From: Comamonas fluminis
GTDB lineage: Bacteria; Pseudomonadota; Gammaproteobacteria; Burkholderiales; Burkholderiaceae_C
Direction of reading: 5' to 3'
Length of the DNA stretch: 64,000 nt
NCBI RefSeq assembly: GCF_019186805.1
Contig: NZ_CP066783.1
Span: forward strand, 1,439,501 to 1,503,500
In this document: positions 25,065-33,579 of the stretch, one piece after another
How positions within the stretch are numbered: the stretch's first letter is position 1
How the letters are laid out: every line of letters starts with the position of its first letter
Notes under the pieces: generated by a model
Database searches by the model: none
What the model was told of the DNA's origin: nothing
The model's input: the letters and a program-made list of their open reading frames with translations, nothing else
Position numbers and translations under genes: made by a program

Positions 25065-26224
25065 ACATGCAGGAATCGGAAATCAATGAAGCCTTTCGCG
25101 CCGAGGTGCGTGAATGGATGGCCCAGCACCTGACGGGCAAGTTTGCCCCGCTCAAGCACGCAGCGGGTCTGGGCTCGGAAGGCTATGACCCGCAACTGGC
25201 CAAGGAGTGGGAGCAGGAGCTGGCCAAGGGCGGCTGGACAGGTCTGGGCTGGGATGTGCAATACGGCGGGCGCAATGCGCCGCTGTCCCAGCAAGTCATC
25301 TTCCACGAGGAATATGTGCGCTGCGGCGGCCCCGGCCGTATCGGCCACATTGGCGAGACGCTGCTGGCGCCCACGCTGATGGCCTATGGCACGCCCGAAC
25401 AAAAGCAGCGCTTTCTGCCCGGTATTCTGGCGGGTACGGACTACTGGGCTCAGGGCTACTCCGAGCCTGGCGCAGGCTCTGACCTGGCCGCAATTCGCAC
25501 CAAGGCGCGCCGCGATGAGGCGACAGGCGAGTGGGTGATTGACGGCCAGAAGGTCTGGACATCATGGGCCCATGAATCCGAATGGATATTTGTGGTGGCC
25601 CGTACCGAAGAGGGCAGCACACGCCACTCGGGCCTGAGCCTGCTGCTGGTGCCCATCAACCAGCCCGGCGTGGAAGTGCGCGCCATCCGCCAGATCACCG
25701 GCGGCTCGGAATTCAACGAAGTCTTCTTCGATGGCGCCCGCACCGATGGCGCGCTGCACCTGGGCCCTGTGGGCGATGGCTGGAAAGTGGCCATGTACTT
25801 GCTGGGCTGCGAGCGCGGTGCCTCAACACTGGGCCAGCAGGCGCATTTCCGCCACGAACTGGATCTGATCATCGACCTGGCCAAGCGCAATGGCGCGGCC
25901 CGTGACCCGCTGCTGCGCCAGCGTCTGGCCAAGGCCGACATGGGCTTGCAGACCCTGCGTGCCCATGCCCTGCGCTCCAGCGATGAAAACACGCCGTTCC
26001 GTGTGGCCTCGGTTTCCAAGTACGCATGGTCCAACTGGCACCGCGATCTGGGCGAACTGGCGATGGACGTGCTGGGAGAGCAGGGCGAGCTGGCCCTGAA
26101 TGATCCGGCGCTGCGTCCCCTGCAGCAGCTCTGGCTGGTCAGCCGTGCCGACACGATCTACGCAGGCACCAACGAGATTCAGATGAACCTCATGGCCGAG
26201 CGCGCCCTGGGCATGCCACGCTAA
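25061..26224 (+). CDS. scdC2: Acyl-CoA dehydrogenase subunit, large type (ScdC2/C1)
   Basis: 387 residues (an alternative ATG lies two codons downstream). Large-type ACAD with WAQGYSEPGAGSDLA, ITGGSEFNEVFF, and C-terminal IYAGTNEIQMN; Ala replaces the classical catalytic Glu. Forms the heteromeric C-6 dehydrogenase with the preceding subunit. The gene is followed by a perfect terminator, closing the tesB-started transcription unit. Confidence 0.83.
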   Translation: MNMQESEINEAFRAEVREWMAQHLTGKFAPLKHAAGLGSEGYDPQLAKEWEQELAKGGWTGLGWDVQYGGRNAPLSQQVIFHEEYVRCGGPGRIGHIGETLLAPTLMAYGTPEQKQRFLPGILAGTDYWAQGYSEPGAGSDLAAIRTKARRDEATGEWVIDGQKVWTSWAHESEWIFVVARTEEGSTRHSGLSLLLVPINQPGVEVRAIRQITGGSEFNEVFFDGARTDGALHLGPVGDGWKVAMYLLGCERGASTLGQQAHFRHELDLIIDLAKRNGAARDPLLRQRLAKADMGLQTLRAHALRSSDENTPFRVASVSKYAWSNWHRDLGELAMDVLGEQGELALNDPALRPLQQLWLVSRADTIYAGTNEIQMNLMAERALGMPR

Positions 26225-26249
26225 ATTGCTGCGCTGCAGCAAGTTATTG

Positions 26250-26285
26250 AAAAAGCCGCCAGCCGTTCCGGGCTGGCGGCTTTTT
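26250..26285. terminator. Strong bidirectional terminator
   Basis: AAAAAGCCGCCAGCC-gttccg-GGCTGGCGGCTTTTT, 15-bp perfect stem with A- and T-tracts. Confidence 0.9.
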
Positions 26286-26417
26286 CTTCGGGTAAATACG
26301 AGGTTTTGAGTGGCTTTGTTATTGATCTGGTTGCAAGTGCACACTCTTTTGCAATGTGAATGCAGCCAATGATTGTCTGTAGATTGGTGCTCTGAATCGG
26401 GGAGTTTCAAGCGGCAG

Positions 26418-26439
26418 AAATGTCAAGTTAACGACATTA
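26418..26439. promoter_or_regulatory. Second-type dyad (AAATGTCA class), copy 1
   Basis: AATGTC-AAGTTAAC-GACATT, perfect 6-bp half-sites, 13 bp upstream of the ATCGTC dyad in the scdG promoter region. A related dyad lies before the thiolase gene at 27804-27831. Confidence 0.4.
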
Positions 26440-26450
26440 GGGAATGACCT

Positions 26451-26468
26451 ATCGTCCAAAGTGACGAT
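26451..26468. promoter_or_regulatory. Dyad operator candidate (site 3, scdG)
   Basis: ATCGTC-CAAAGT-GACGAT, both half-sites perfect; 55 bp upstream of the SDR start, after the strong terminator. Confidence 0.65.
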
Positions 26469-26522
26469 GTTGCAGCGCAATGCGAAAGAGATGATGAGGT
26501 CAATCACCTTTATTTACTACAA

Positions 26523-27308
26523 ATGACTAGCGCTCCTTCCTACGTTGCCCCCCACGGTCTGCTGAAAGATAAAACTGTGCTTGTTACCGCCGCCGCCGGC
26601 GCCGGTATTGGCTTCTCTGCTGCAAAACGTGCAGCAGAAGAGGGCTGCAAGGCCTTGTTCGTTTCCGATGTGCATGAGCGCCGCCTGGCCGAAGCCGTCG
26701 AGCAGATCAAGAAGGACACGGGCCTGACGCAGGTCTTCGGGAAACTCTGCGATGTGAGCAAGGAAGAGCAGGTTCAGGCCCTGATTTCCGAAGCCGACCA
26801 GACCATGGGCGGTATCGATGTGCTGATTAACAACGCAGGCCTGGGCACCAGCTGCAAGGTTGTTGACATGAGCGACGACGAATGGGGCAAGGTCATTGAC
26901 ATTACCCTGACCGGCACTTTCCGCATGACGCGCGCTGCGCTCAAGGTCATGCAGCCACGCGGCAAGGGCGTGATCGTCAACAACGCCTCTGTGCTGGGCT
27001 GGCGCGCTCAGACCGAGCAGGCCCACTACGCCGCAGCCAAGGCGGGCGTGATGGCTTTCACACGCTGCTCCGCACTGGAAGCGGCTGAATTCGGCATTCG
27101 CATCAATGCGGTGGCACCTTCCATCGCCATCCACGCCTTCCTCAAGAAGTCGGCTTCTGAAGAGTTGCTGGCCAAGCTGTCTGAAAAAGAAGCGTTTGGC
27201 CGCGGTGCAGAGCCTTGGGAAGTTGCGAACGTCATGATTTTCCTGGCCAGCGACTACTCCTCGTACATGACGGGTGAGGTGGTGTCCGTCAGCTCGCAAA
27301 GGGCTTGA
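26523..27308 (+). CDS. scdG: IpdF/ScdG-type SDR steroid-CoA dehydrogenase
   Basis: 261 residues. Very close in remembered sequence to mycobacterial IpdF (Rv3559c): GHGLL start, TAAAGAGIG, NNASVLGWRAQ, HYAAAKAGVMA and DYSSYMTGEVVSVSS. Serine, Tyr and Lys of the SDR triad are present. Known: IpdF/ScdG oxidises the hydroxyl at C-5/C-9 of the bicyclic CoA intermediate (9-alpha-hydroxy to 9-oxo). First gene of its own transcription unit, after a terminator, with an own operator-like site. No strong ribosome-binding site is seen before the ATG. Confidence 0.85.
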   Translation: MTSAPSYVAPHGLLKDKTVLVTAAAGAGIGFSAAKRAAEEGCKALFVSDVHERRLAEAVEQIKKDTGLTQVFGKLCDVSKEEQVQALISEADQTMGGIDVLINNAGLGTSCKVVDMSDDEWGKVIDITLTGTFRMTRAALKVMQPRGKGVIVNNASVLGWRAQTEQAHYAAAKAGVMAFTRCSALEAAEFGIRINAVAPSIAIHAFLKKSASEELLAKLSEKEAFGRGAEPWEVANVMIFLASDYSSYMTGEVVSVSSQRA

Positions 27309-27311
27309 TTC

Positions 27312-27788
27312 ATGAGCGCCGTTGCAGAAAAAGTGCTGTTTGACTCTGCCGCTTCGGTGCTGGCCTCGGTGGGCCGCCAGCTGGGCGAGACGCAGTGGAT
27401 GCAGATCAGCCAGGAGCGCATCAACCAGTTTGCTGACGCCACCGGCGATCACCAGTGGATTCATGTGGACCCCGAGCAGGCCAAGAGCGGTCCCTTCGGC
27501 GCCTGCGTGGCCCATGGCTACCTGACGCTGTCGCTGGCCAATCTGTTTCTGCCCCAGCTTGTGGCCTATGACGGCCTGAAGATGGGCGTGAACTATGGAT
27601 GCGACAAAGTGCGCTTCCCATCCCCTGTTCTGGTGAATTCCTGGATTCGCGGCAGTGGCGAAGTGGTGGCAGCCACCGCGATTGGCGACAACGGTGTTCA
27701 GGTCACGATCCGCATCACGGTGCAGGTTCGGGATCAGGATAAACCCGGCTGTGTGGTCGAAACCATCAGCAGACTGTTTTTTCAGTGA
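27312..27788 (+). CDS. MaoC/NodN-type enoyl-CoA hydratase
   Basis: 158 residues, single hot-dog domain. The hydratase-2 motif reads GDHQWIHVD (catalytic Asp and His spaced as in (R)-specific hydratases), followed by FGACVAHGYLTLSL. Starts 3 bp after the preceding stop codon, so it is coupled to scdG. Likely hydrates a CoA-linked enoyl intermediate of C/D-ring degradation; it is a candidate for the still unplaced ScdD-type hydratase, but I cannot verify this. ORF32 by order. Confidence 0.75.
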   Translation: MSAVAEKVLFDSAASVLASVGRQLGETQWMQISQERINQFADATGDHQWIHVDPEQAKSGPFGACVAHGYLTLSLANLFLPQLVAYDGLKMGVNYGCDKVRFPSPVLVNSWIRGSGEVVAATAIGDNGVQVTIRITVQVRDQDKPGCVVETISRLFFQ

Positions 27789-27803
27789 AAAAATAGCATC
27801 TTT

Positions 27804-27831
27804 ACCAAATGTCATTAAGTTGACGTTTGGT
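27804..27831. promoter_or_regulatory. Second-type dyad (AAATGTCA class), copy 2
   Basis: ACCAAATGTCA-TTAAGT-TGACGTTTGGT, 10 of 11 half-site positions symmetric, 103 bp before the thiolase start. Shares AAATGTCA-N6-yGACrTT with the copy at 26418. Confidence 0.4.
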
Positions 27832-27933
27832 AGGTAAGACGAGGGACGAGCCGCCAAAAGAGTGGCCGACCTCAAAAGGCAACCCTCCGGTTGCCAAAGG
27901 CGCGACGAACAGCAGTTAGCAGGAGACAGAGAT

Positions 27934-29136
27934 ATGAAAGACGCAGTCATCGTTTCGACGGCACGTACCCCCATCGGCAAGGCTTACCGCGGTGCATTCA
28001 ATGACACCGAAGCTCCGGTGCTGGGCGGGCATGTCATTCGTGCCGCACTGAACAAGGCCAACGTGGCCGGCGCCGATGTGGATGATGTGATTCTGGGCAT
28101 CGCCGCCCAGCAAGGCACGCAAGGCTACAACCTGGGCCGTCTGTGCGGCTACACCGCTGGTCTGCCCGAATCCGTGGGCGGCATGGTGATCGACCGCATG
28201 TGCGCTTCCGGCCTGATGAGCATTGCCACGGCCGCCAAGGGTGTCATGACTGGTGAGATGAATATTGCCGTGGCCGGTGGCCTGGAATCCATCTCCCTGG
28301 TGCAGAACAAGTACAAGAACGCACATCGCGCTCAGTCCAAGGCGGTGCTGGCTGCAGAGCCCACGGCTTATATCCAGATGATTGAGACGGCCGAGCTGGT
28401 CAGCCAGCGCTATGGCATCAGCCGCGAAGCCCAGGATGAGTACTCGCTGCGCAGCCAGCAGCGCGTGGCCGCCGCTCAGGCCAAGGGTCTGTTCGACGAC
28501 GAAATCGTGCCCTTGACCACGAGCAAGCAACTGTTCGACAAGGAAGGCAATGTCACCGGCAGCGAAGAAGTCACGCTGACCCGCGACGAAGGCAACCGCG
28601 CCGACACCACGCTGGAAAGCCTGGCCAAGCTCAAGCCCGTCTGGAAAAACGGCCAGTGGGTGCCAGAAGGCCAGTTCATTACCGCAGGCAATGCCTCGCA
28701 GCTGTCTGACGGTGCCAGCGCCTGTGTGGTGATGAGCGCTGACGAAGCTCGCGCCCGGGGTCTGGCGCCTTTGGGCACCTACCGCGGCGTGGCCGTGGCA
28801 GGCTGCCGCGCCGATGAAATGGGTATCGGTCCTGTGTACGCCATCCCCAAGCTGCTCAAGCAGCATGGCCTGACCGTGGGTGATATCGGCTTGTGGGAAA
28901 TCAACGAGGCTTTTGCCTGCCAGGTGATTTACAGTCGCGATCAGATGGGTATTCCCGATGATCGATTGAACGTGAACGGTGGTGCCATCTCTATTGGTCA
29001 CCCCTTCGGCATGTCCGGTGCGCGTCTGGTGGGTCACGCCCTGCTGGAAGGCCGCCGCCGCGGTGTGCGTTTTGTGGTGGTGAGCATGTGTATTGGCGGC
29101 GGCATGGGTGCTGCTGGCTTGTTTGAGCTGAACTGA
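27934..29136 (+). CDS. Thiolase (acetyl-CoA acyltransferase), ORF33 of the tes cluster
   Basis: 400 residues from ATG 27934, which follows CAGGAGACAGAG; the longer frame crosses the dyad region. Thiolase signatures: active Cys in [14 protein letters not shown] helix, [25 protein letters not shown] with the catalytic His, and Cys in SMCIGGGMG. Generic FadA-like. Should cleave a 3-keto-dioyl-CoA fragment late in C/D-ring breakdown. Located just before the regulator gene, with a 146-bp spacer upstream containing a dyad, so it may have its own promoter. Confidence 0.85.
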   Translation: MKDAVIVSTARTPIGKAYRGAFNDTEAPVLGGHVIRAALNKANVAGADVDDVILGIAAQQGTQGYNLGRLCGYTAGLPESVGGMVIDRMCASGLMSIATAAKGVMTGEMNIAVAGGLESISLVQNKYKNAHRAQSKAVLAAEPTAYIQMIETAELVSQRYGISREAQDEYSLRSQQRVAAAQAKGLFDDEIVPLTTSKQLFDKEGNVTGSEEVTLTRDEGNRADTTLESLAKLKPVWKNGQWVPEGQFITAGNASQLSDGASACVVMSADEARARGLAPLGTYRGVAVAGCRADEMGIGPVYAIPKLLKQHGLTVGDIGLWEINEAFACQVIYSRDQMGIPDDRLNVNGGAISIGHPFGMSGARLVGHALLEGRRRGVRFVVVSMCIGGGMGAAGLFELN

Positions 29137-29171
29137 TCTGTCTGAAATCGATTTTCAACGAGGAGTTGAAC

Positions 29172-30419
29172 ATGATGGACAGCGCTTTTGCCAAGATGGG
29201 TTTCTCCACCTACACACCAAGCTCTATTGCTTGTGTGCTGAAGGATGTGCCCATATTCGATACTCCTGCACCCGTGCGTGTGGCGGCGGATGCTCCGCTG
29301 GTCAGCGCAGAGCAGTTCAGCCACCTCATCAGCTTGCTGTATGAGGCGGCTCTGGATCCAGAGAGCTGGAAGCCTTTTCTCGAAGCGCTGCGCACGCAGC
29401 TGGGCGGCAACTATGCCTCTCTGATCGTGCGCCCGGGTACGGCCGATGATGGTGGTTTGATCGTCTCCGTAGCGGGTGACCGCCGCGATCTGATACCCAA
29501 CTGCCCTCAGATCAGCATGAGCCCTTTCCGCAGCATGCCGACCGACCGCATCGTCACCCTGGGTGATGTGATGCCCGAGTCGGAATGGCGAGCTTCGAGC
29601 TACTACAAGGACTGGTGCAAGGAGATGCAGGTCTTCCATGTGATGGCCGCCGACATCGTGACCAAGGACAGCTGTGTTTATGGTCTGCGTATCACGCGTC
29701 CCGAAGGAAGTCCCGCGTTCACCAAGCAGGAGCGTGCCTTTGGCTCCATGATGCTGCCGCACATCAAGCGGGCGCTGAACCTGCACCTGTCGGTCAATCA
29801 GGATAGACAGGTCATCTCGCTGTACAGCAAGGCTACGGCCCAGCTGATGGTGGGTGTGGTCATCCTCGACCAGAACGGCGCTGTGCTGGAATGTAACCCG
29901 GCAGCGGCCAGCATTCTGGACATGCAGGATGGCCTGAAGATCTCCGGCGGCATGCTGGAAGCCAACTACGCCAACGACAACCGCAAGCTGCAGCGCCTGA
30001 TCAAGGACGCGCTGATGCACACCCAGGTCTCGCGTCTGTCCATGACCGAAGGCATGTCGGTGAGCCGTCAGTCCGGCCAGCTCAACTGGGGTGTGGTGGT
30101 GCAGAGCATCTCCCCAGACGAGTGGACCGAAGGCAAGCAGCGCCCCAGCGTCGCGGTCTTTGTGCGCGACACCGGCGGCAAGGCTGACCCACCCGTGAAG
30201 CTGGCCCAGCAGCTGTTCCAGCTGACACCGGCCGAGACTTCGCTGGCGATTCAGCTGGCCAACGGCCTGTCGCTGGAAGAGGCTGCCGAGGCGCTCAACA
30301 TCCGTCGCAACACGGCCCGGGCCCATCTGCGCTCCATCTTCTCCAAGACGGGCGTGCGCCGCCAGACTGAGCTGGTGCGCATTTTCCTCAACAGCGTGGC
30401 CTGGCTGGGGAACAAGTAA
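29172..30419 (+). CDS. tesR: TesR/TeiR, LuxR-type activator of steroid catabolism
   Basis: 415 residues from ATG 29172 (AGGAG, 6-base spacing; a TTG at 29166 is less likely). An N-terminal and central sensory region (no transmembrane segment; PAS-like part around residues 215-330) is followed by a LuxR-family helix-turn-helix at about 345-405 (LTPAETSLAIQLANGLSLEE ... RNTARAHLRSIFSKTGV). Known: TesR (TeiR) is a LuxR-type regulator needed for induction of testosterone degradation. It is the 18th gene counted from tesB, exactly as in the described cluster. It is 35 bp behind a thiolase gene with no operator-like site of its own. Confidence 0.88.
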   Translation: MMDSAFAKMGFSTYTPSSIACVLKDVPIFDTPAPVRVAADAPLVSAEQFSHLISLLYEAALDPESWKPFLEALRTQLGGNYASLIVRPGTADDGGLIVSVAGDRRDLIPNCPQISMSPFRSMPTDRIVTLGDVMPESEWRASSYYKDWCKEMQVFHVMAADIVTKDSCVYGLRITRPEGSPAFTKQERAFGSMMLPHIKRALNLHLSVNQDRQVISLYSKATAQLMVGVVILDQNGAVLECNPAAASILDMQDGLKISGGMLEANYANDNRKLQRLIKDALMHTQVSRLSMTEGMSVSRQSGQLNWGVVVQSISPDEWTEGKQRPSVAVFVRDTGGKADPPVKLAQQLFQLTPAETSLAIQLANGLSLEEAAEALNIRRNTARAHLRSIFSKTGVRRQTELVRIFLNSVAWLGNK

Positions 30420-30439
30420 ACGGTTGGTGGAACGACCTT

Positions 30440-30467
30440 AAAAAACGGGCTTCGGCCCGTTTTTTTA
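30440..30467. terminator. Terminator after tesR
   Basis: AAAAAACGGGC-ttcg-GCCCGTTTTTTT, perfect stem with T-tract. Confidence 0.9.
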
Positions 30468-30495
30468 TGCTTGCGGTGGAAGTTGCAATCGGCGG

Positions 30496-30939
30496 TTAAG
30501 CCTGCAGCCGCATGGACTGATTGGCCGCAGACGTACTGGTGCGCGGACGGACGGTGCTGCGTGCCAGGGCTTTGCGTTTTCGGGGTCTGCGGTAAGAGGC
30601 CGTGTTGCTGCAGGTTTCAAGCGCATCGCCCAGCAGCTCAAGCGGCTTGGGGCCGATGACGTGAAGGGCCGGTGGATCTTCCGGGTCATAGATGAAGTAG
30701 TGAACGCGCAGATAGTCGTGCTTGGAGGCCACTTCGGCGTACAGGCCGAACTCTGCGGCGTACTTCTGCAGGTCTTCGGCCCATTGCTTGAGCTGCTTCA
30801 GATCGGTCTTGAGCAGCGCTCCCTTGCGGCCATTTACTACCATCTCGTGCAAAGACTCAGGGAGATGGGGCAGTTGCTCCAGCAGCACACGCCCACAGAC
30901 TCTTCTGATGCACTCTCTTTTACTTAGCTTGCGTCTCAT
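30496..30939 (-). CDS. Hypothetical protein, Arg/Lys-rich C-terminus
   Basis: 147 residues from the ATG at 30939, preceded by AGAGGGGCGG; the frame also opens 10 codons upstream. Not recognised. The body (LKQLKQWAEDLQKYAAEFGLYAEVASKHDYLRVHYF) looks like a soluble alpha/beta domain; the last 40 residues are basic and serine-rich (RRPRKRK). No signal peptide. Points towards the terminator behind tesR. Unrelated to steroid genes as far as I can see. Confidence 0.6.
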   Translation of the reverse strand: MRRKLSKRECIRRVCGRVLLEQLPHLPESLHEMVVNGRKGALLKTDLKQLKQWAEDLQKYAAEFGLYAEVASKHDYLRVHYFIYDPEDPPALHVIGPKPLELLGDALETCSNTASYRRPRKRKALARSTVRPRTSTSAANQSMRLQA

Positions 30940-31117
30940 CCGCCCCTCTGAACTTCTTCGGCCATGCATGAATTGCGAAGAATACCCTCACTTGAGGCAG
31001 CTGAAGCGCTGAATGAGCGTGGCTTTGGTGGTTGGATAAGGGCAGTTTTTCACGCTGTTTCAACTTGAGGCTGCCGCTCCGTCTCAATGGATATTGTCTA
31101 GGTGCTCATAAATCAGT

Positions 31118-31192
31118 AGCTGCCAGCGCATGATATTCATAGAGTTGAGATCGAATTGATCTCAAACTCAGTCAATACAGGCGCTGGCAGCT
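31118..31192. repeat. Long inverted repeat, AGCTGCCAGCGC family, copy 1
   Basis: AGCTGCCAGCGC at 31118-31129 and its exact complement at 31181-31192. A second nested stem (GAGTTGAGATC / GATCTCAAACTC) lies inside. The same termini recur at 49590-49669. Could fold as a cruciform or act as terminator for both flanking minus-strand genes. Confidence 0.6.
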
Positions 31193-31222
31193 CCGTTTTG
31201 AGTACCGCACGGAAGCGCTCTA

Positions 31223-32401
31223 TCAGGCGCAAGCCCCGGCTTCACGCAGCGCGGCAATATCGCTGGCCGCATAGCCCAGCGATGCCAGCACGGCATCGGT
31301 GTCCTGACCAATCTTGGTGCCTTGTTCGGGCTGGCGCGCAGGCGTGCGCGAAAAGCGCGGTGCGGGGGCGGGCTGGCGATGGGTTTTGCCATCCACTTCT
31401 AGGTCCACAAACATCTGGCGCTGGGCATTGTGCGGGTGGCTGGGCGCATCGGCCAGGCTCAGCACGGGTGCAAAGCAGACATCGCTAGCCTCCAGCTCCT
31501 CGCACCACTGTGCCTGTGTCTTGCCGCGCACCACTTCGGCCACGCGGGTCTTGAGTGCGGGCCAGTCGCTGGTCTTGTACTGGCGTTTTGGGTCGGCGTC
31601 GGTCAATCCCAGTTTTTGCAGCAGCAGGGCATAGAACTGCGGCTCGATCGCGCCCAGCGTGATGTGCTTGCCATCGGCACATTCAAACACTTCATAGAAC
31701 GGCGATGTGTTCAGGAAGTGGTTGTGCGCCGGGTCATCCTGCCAGTAGCCCATGCCGCTGCGCATCTGGTGAATCAGGCCGCTCATGGCAGCCACGCCAT
31801 CAATCATGGCGGCGTCCACCACCTGGCCATTGCCTGATTTTTGCGCTTCAAAAATGGCGCATAGGATGCCGAAAAGCAGAAACATGCCGCCGCCCGCCAT
31901 GTCGCCCACGATGGTGGGCGGCAGCACGGGTGCCTGGCCAGGGCGCATGGAGGTGGCCATCACGCCGGTCAGCGCCACGTAGTTGATATCGTGGCCCGCA
32001 GCCTGAGCCAGCGGCCCGGTCTGTCCCCAGCCGGTTACGCGGCCAAAGACCAGGCGCGGTGCGCGTTTTGCCACTTCTTCGGGGCCAAAGCCCAGGCGCT
32101 CCATCACGCCAGGGCGAAAGCCTTCGATCAGCGCGTCGGCAGATTCCAGCAGCTTCCAGGCAGCAGCGCGGCCTGCGTCGGATTTGAGATCGAGCGCGAT
32201 GGACTTCTTGCCCCGGTTCTGCGCCATGCGGGGGTAGTGCGATGCAGCGGCATGGTCGGCGCTGCGCTCGACCAGAATCACCTCGGCACCCATATCGGCC
32301 AGCATCATGCCGGCAAAGGGTGCGGGGCCGATGCCTGCAAATTCAATAACGCGCAGACCGGCCAGTGGGCCCGGGCTTTTGCCGCTGTTTTCGTGGTTCA
32401 T
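31223..32401 (-). CDS. CaiB/BaiF-family alpha-methylacyl-CoA racemase (AMACR/MCR-like)
   Basis: 392 residues, with a GGAGACCTC leader before the ATG at 32401. Class III CoA-transferase fold with AMACR signatures: GIGPAPFAGMMLADMGAEV, catalytic His in AGHDINYVALTG, and Asp in VGDMAGGG. Known: AMACR epimerises (2R)/(2S)-methylacyl-CoAs, required for beta-oxidation of C-25 methyl-branched sterol side chains; BaiF of clostridia is a related bile-acid CoA transferase. Divergent from the SDR at 32535 with an operator-like dyad between. Confidence 0.85.
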   Translation of the reverse strand: MNHENSGKSPGPLAGLRVIEFAGIGPAPFAGMMLADMGAEVILVERSADHAAASHYPRMAQNRGKKSIALDLKSDAGRAAAWKLLESADALIEGFRPGVMERLGFGPEEVAKRAPRLVFGRVTGWGQTGPLAQAAGHDINYVALTGVMATSMRPGQAPVLPPTIVGDMAGGGMFLLFGILCAIFEAQKSGNGQVVDAAMIDGVAAMSGLIHQMRSGMGYWQDDPAHNHFLNTSPFYEVFECADGKHITLGAIEPQFYALLLQKLGLTDADPKRQYKTSDWPALKTRVAEVVRGKTQAQWCEELEASDVCFAPVLSLADAPSHPHNAQRQMFVDLEVDGKTHRQPAPAPRFSRTPARQPEQGTKIGQDTDAVLASLGYAASDIAALREAGACA

Positions 32402-32456
32402 GAGGTCTCCTTTTGTTGTGTAAGCGGTTTATCTTGCGATGCTCAACGCATTTGAC

Positions 32457-32474
32457 CCCGTCCATTTGGAGTAT
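32457..32474. promoter_or_regulatory. Dyad operator candidate (site 4, weak)
   Basis: CCCGTC-CATTTG-GAGTAT in the divergent AMACR/SDR spacer, 56 bp and 61 bp from the two starts. Four of six matches in each half. Confidence 0.35.
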
Positions 32475-32534
32475 GTCCCTCAGGTCGGGGGCCTGAACAC
32501 TGTGGTCTTTCTATGATTTTGGGGAGACATAAGA

Positions 32535-33278
32535 ATGTTCAAACTGGATGGAAAAGTGGCCCTGGTCAGCGGCGCCGGGCGCGGCATGGGTTTTGGTATT
32601 GCACAGGCGCTGGCCACGCAGGGCGCGCATGTGGTGGTCAACGACTTTCACCTGGACCGCGCCGAAAGCGCAGCGCGCCAGTTGCAGGAAATGGGCTTCA
32701 AGGCATCGGCTCAGGCGGCCGACCTGACAGACCGCGCCGCCATCTTCGCCATGGTCGATCGCGTCAAGGCCGAAGTGGGCACTGTCGATATCTTTGTGCA
32801 CAACGCTGGCATCCCCGCTCAGGGCTGGGGCTACACACCGTTTCTGCAGTCGCCTGAATCTGAATGGAATGCATGGCTGCAGCTGAATCTGCACGGCCTG
32901 ATGCACGCCTGCCAGGCCATGCTGCCCGCCATGCAGGAAAAGGGCTGGGGCCGCATCGTGGCGATCAACTCTGACGCCGCACGTACGGCCACCGGCATGG
33001 GCCTGTGCGCCTATGGCGCGGCCAAGGCGGCGGCCATTGGCTTTATCCGCAATCTGTCGGGCGAAGTGGGCCCGCATGGCGTGACGGCGAACGCGCTGTC
33101 GCTGGGCACCATGAACAACTGGGAAGGCTCGGAGAAGATTGCCAAGCGCGGCACTTCCGTGGGCCGTGCTGGCTCGCCTCAGGACGTGGGGGCTGCAGTG
33201 ACTTATCTGGCGTCGGTGGAGGCCGAATGGGTCAACGGTCAGGTGCTGCCAGTCAACGGCGGGGGCGTGGTTTCCTGA
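32535..33278 (+). CDS. SDR oxidoreductase
   Basis: 247 residues. Start at 32535 (GGGGAGACATAAGA leader). SDR motifs: SGAGRGMG, NAGIPAQG, catalytic Ser in INSDAAR, Tyr-x3-Lys in AYGAAK, WVNGQVLPVNGG. A hydroxysteroid or hydroxyacyl-CoA dehydrogenase role is likely from context, but substrate is not decipherable. Monocistronic: a terminator follows. Confidence 0.8.
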   Translation: MFKLDGKVALVSGAGRGMGFGIAQALATQGAHVVVNDFHLDRAESAARQLQEMGFKASAQAADLTDRAAIFAMVDRVKAEVGTVDIFVHNAGIPAQGWGYTPFLQSPESEWNAWLQLNLHGLMHACQAMLPAMQEKGWGRIVAINSDAARTATGMGLCAYGAAKAAAIGFIRNLSGEVGPHGVTANALSLGTMNNWEGSEKIAKRGTSVGRAGSPQDVGAAVTYLASVEAEWVNGQVLPVNGGGVVS

Positions 33279-33579
33279 GGCCGTAAAAGCGCTTTTCAGA
33301 TACCCTCAAAAAGCCTTCCAGTTTTGCAAAAGCTGGAGGGCTTTTTTGCGTTTTAACGCTGCAATTCGTGCACCAAAACCTTGCCCGCACATCCACTAAC
33401 GCTCAATTTCTAAGTGCAAACCCTGTGCTTTCGAAATTGATAGCGCCTTGCGCATGTTTTTTGGGCGTTTGAAGGCCTTTTTCTCATAGTCTGCCCCTAG
33501 TCTGAATCAGGTAGGTTTGCGCAAAAACCGTATGGCAACCTGAAAAAGAACTCGACAACTAGCGATGTGAGGAAAGCAG
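33279..33579. other. Spacer upstream of thiolase operon
   Basis: Begins with a terminator (33307-33347). The rest is AT-richer and contains a short AAATTGATAGCGCCTTGCGC segment of the kind scattered between Comamonas genes. CTAGTC at 33497 resembles a left operator half-site at the usual distance (about 65 bp) from the next gene but has no matching right half. No gene seen. Confidence 0.5.
33307..33347 (+). terminator. Terminator after SDR gene
   Basis: AAAAAGCCTTCCAG-ttttgcaaaa-GCTGGAGGGCTTTTTT, imperfect stem with T-tract. Confidence 0.75.

Noticed and set aside
33486..33514. Possible operator before the thiolase/FadB-like unit (CTAGTC-TGAATC-AGGTAG)
   Set aside because: Left half and distance are suitable but the right half does not match, so it is not counted among the sites.
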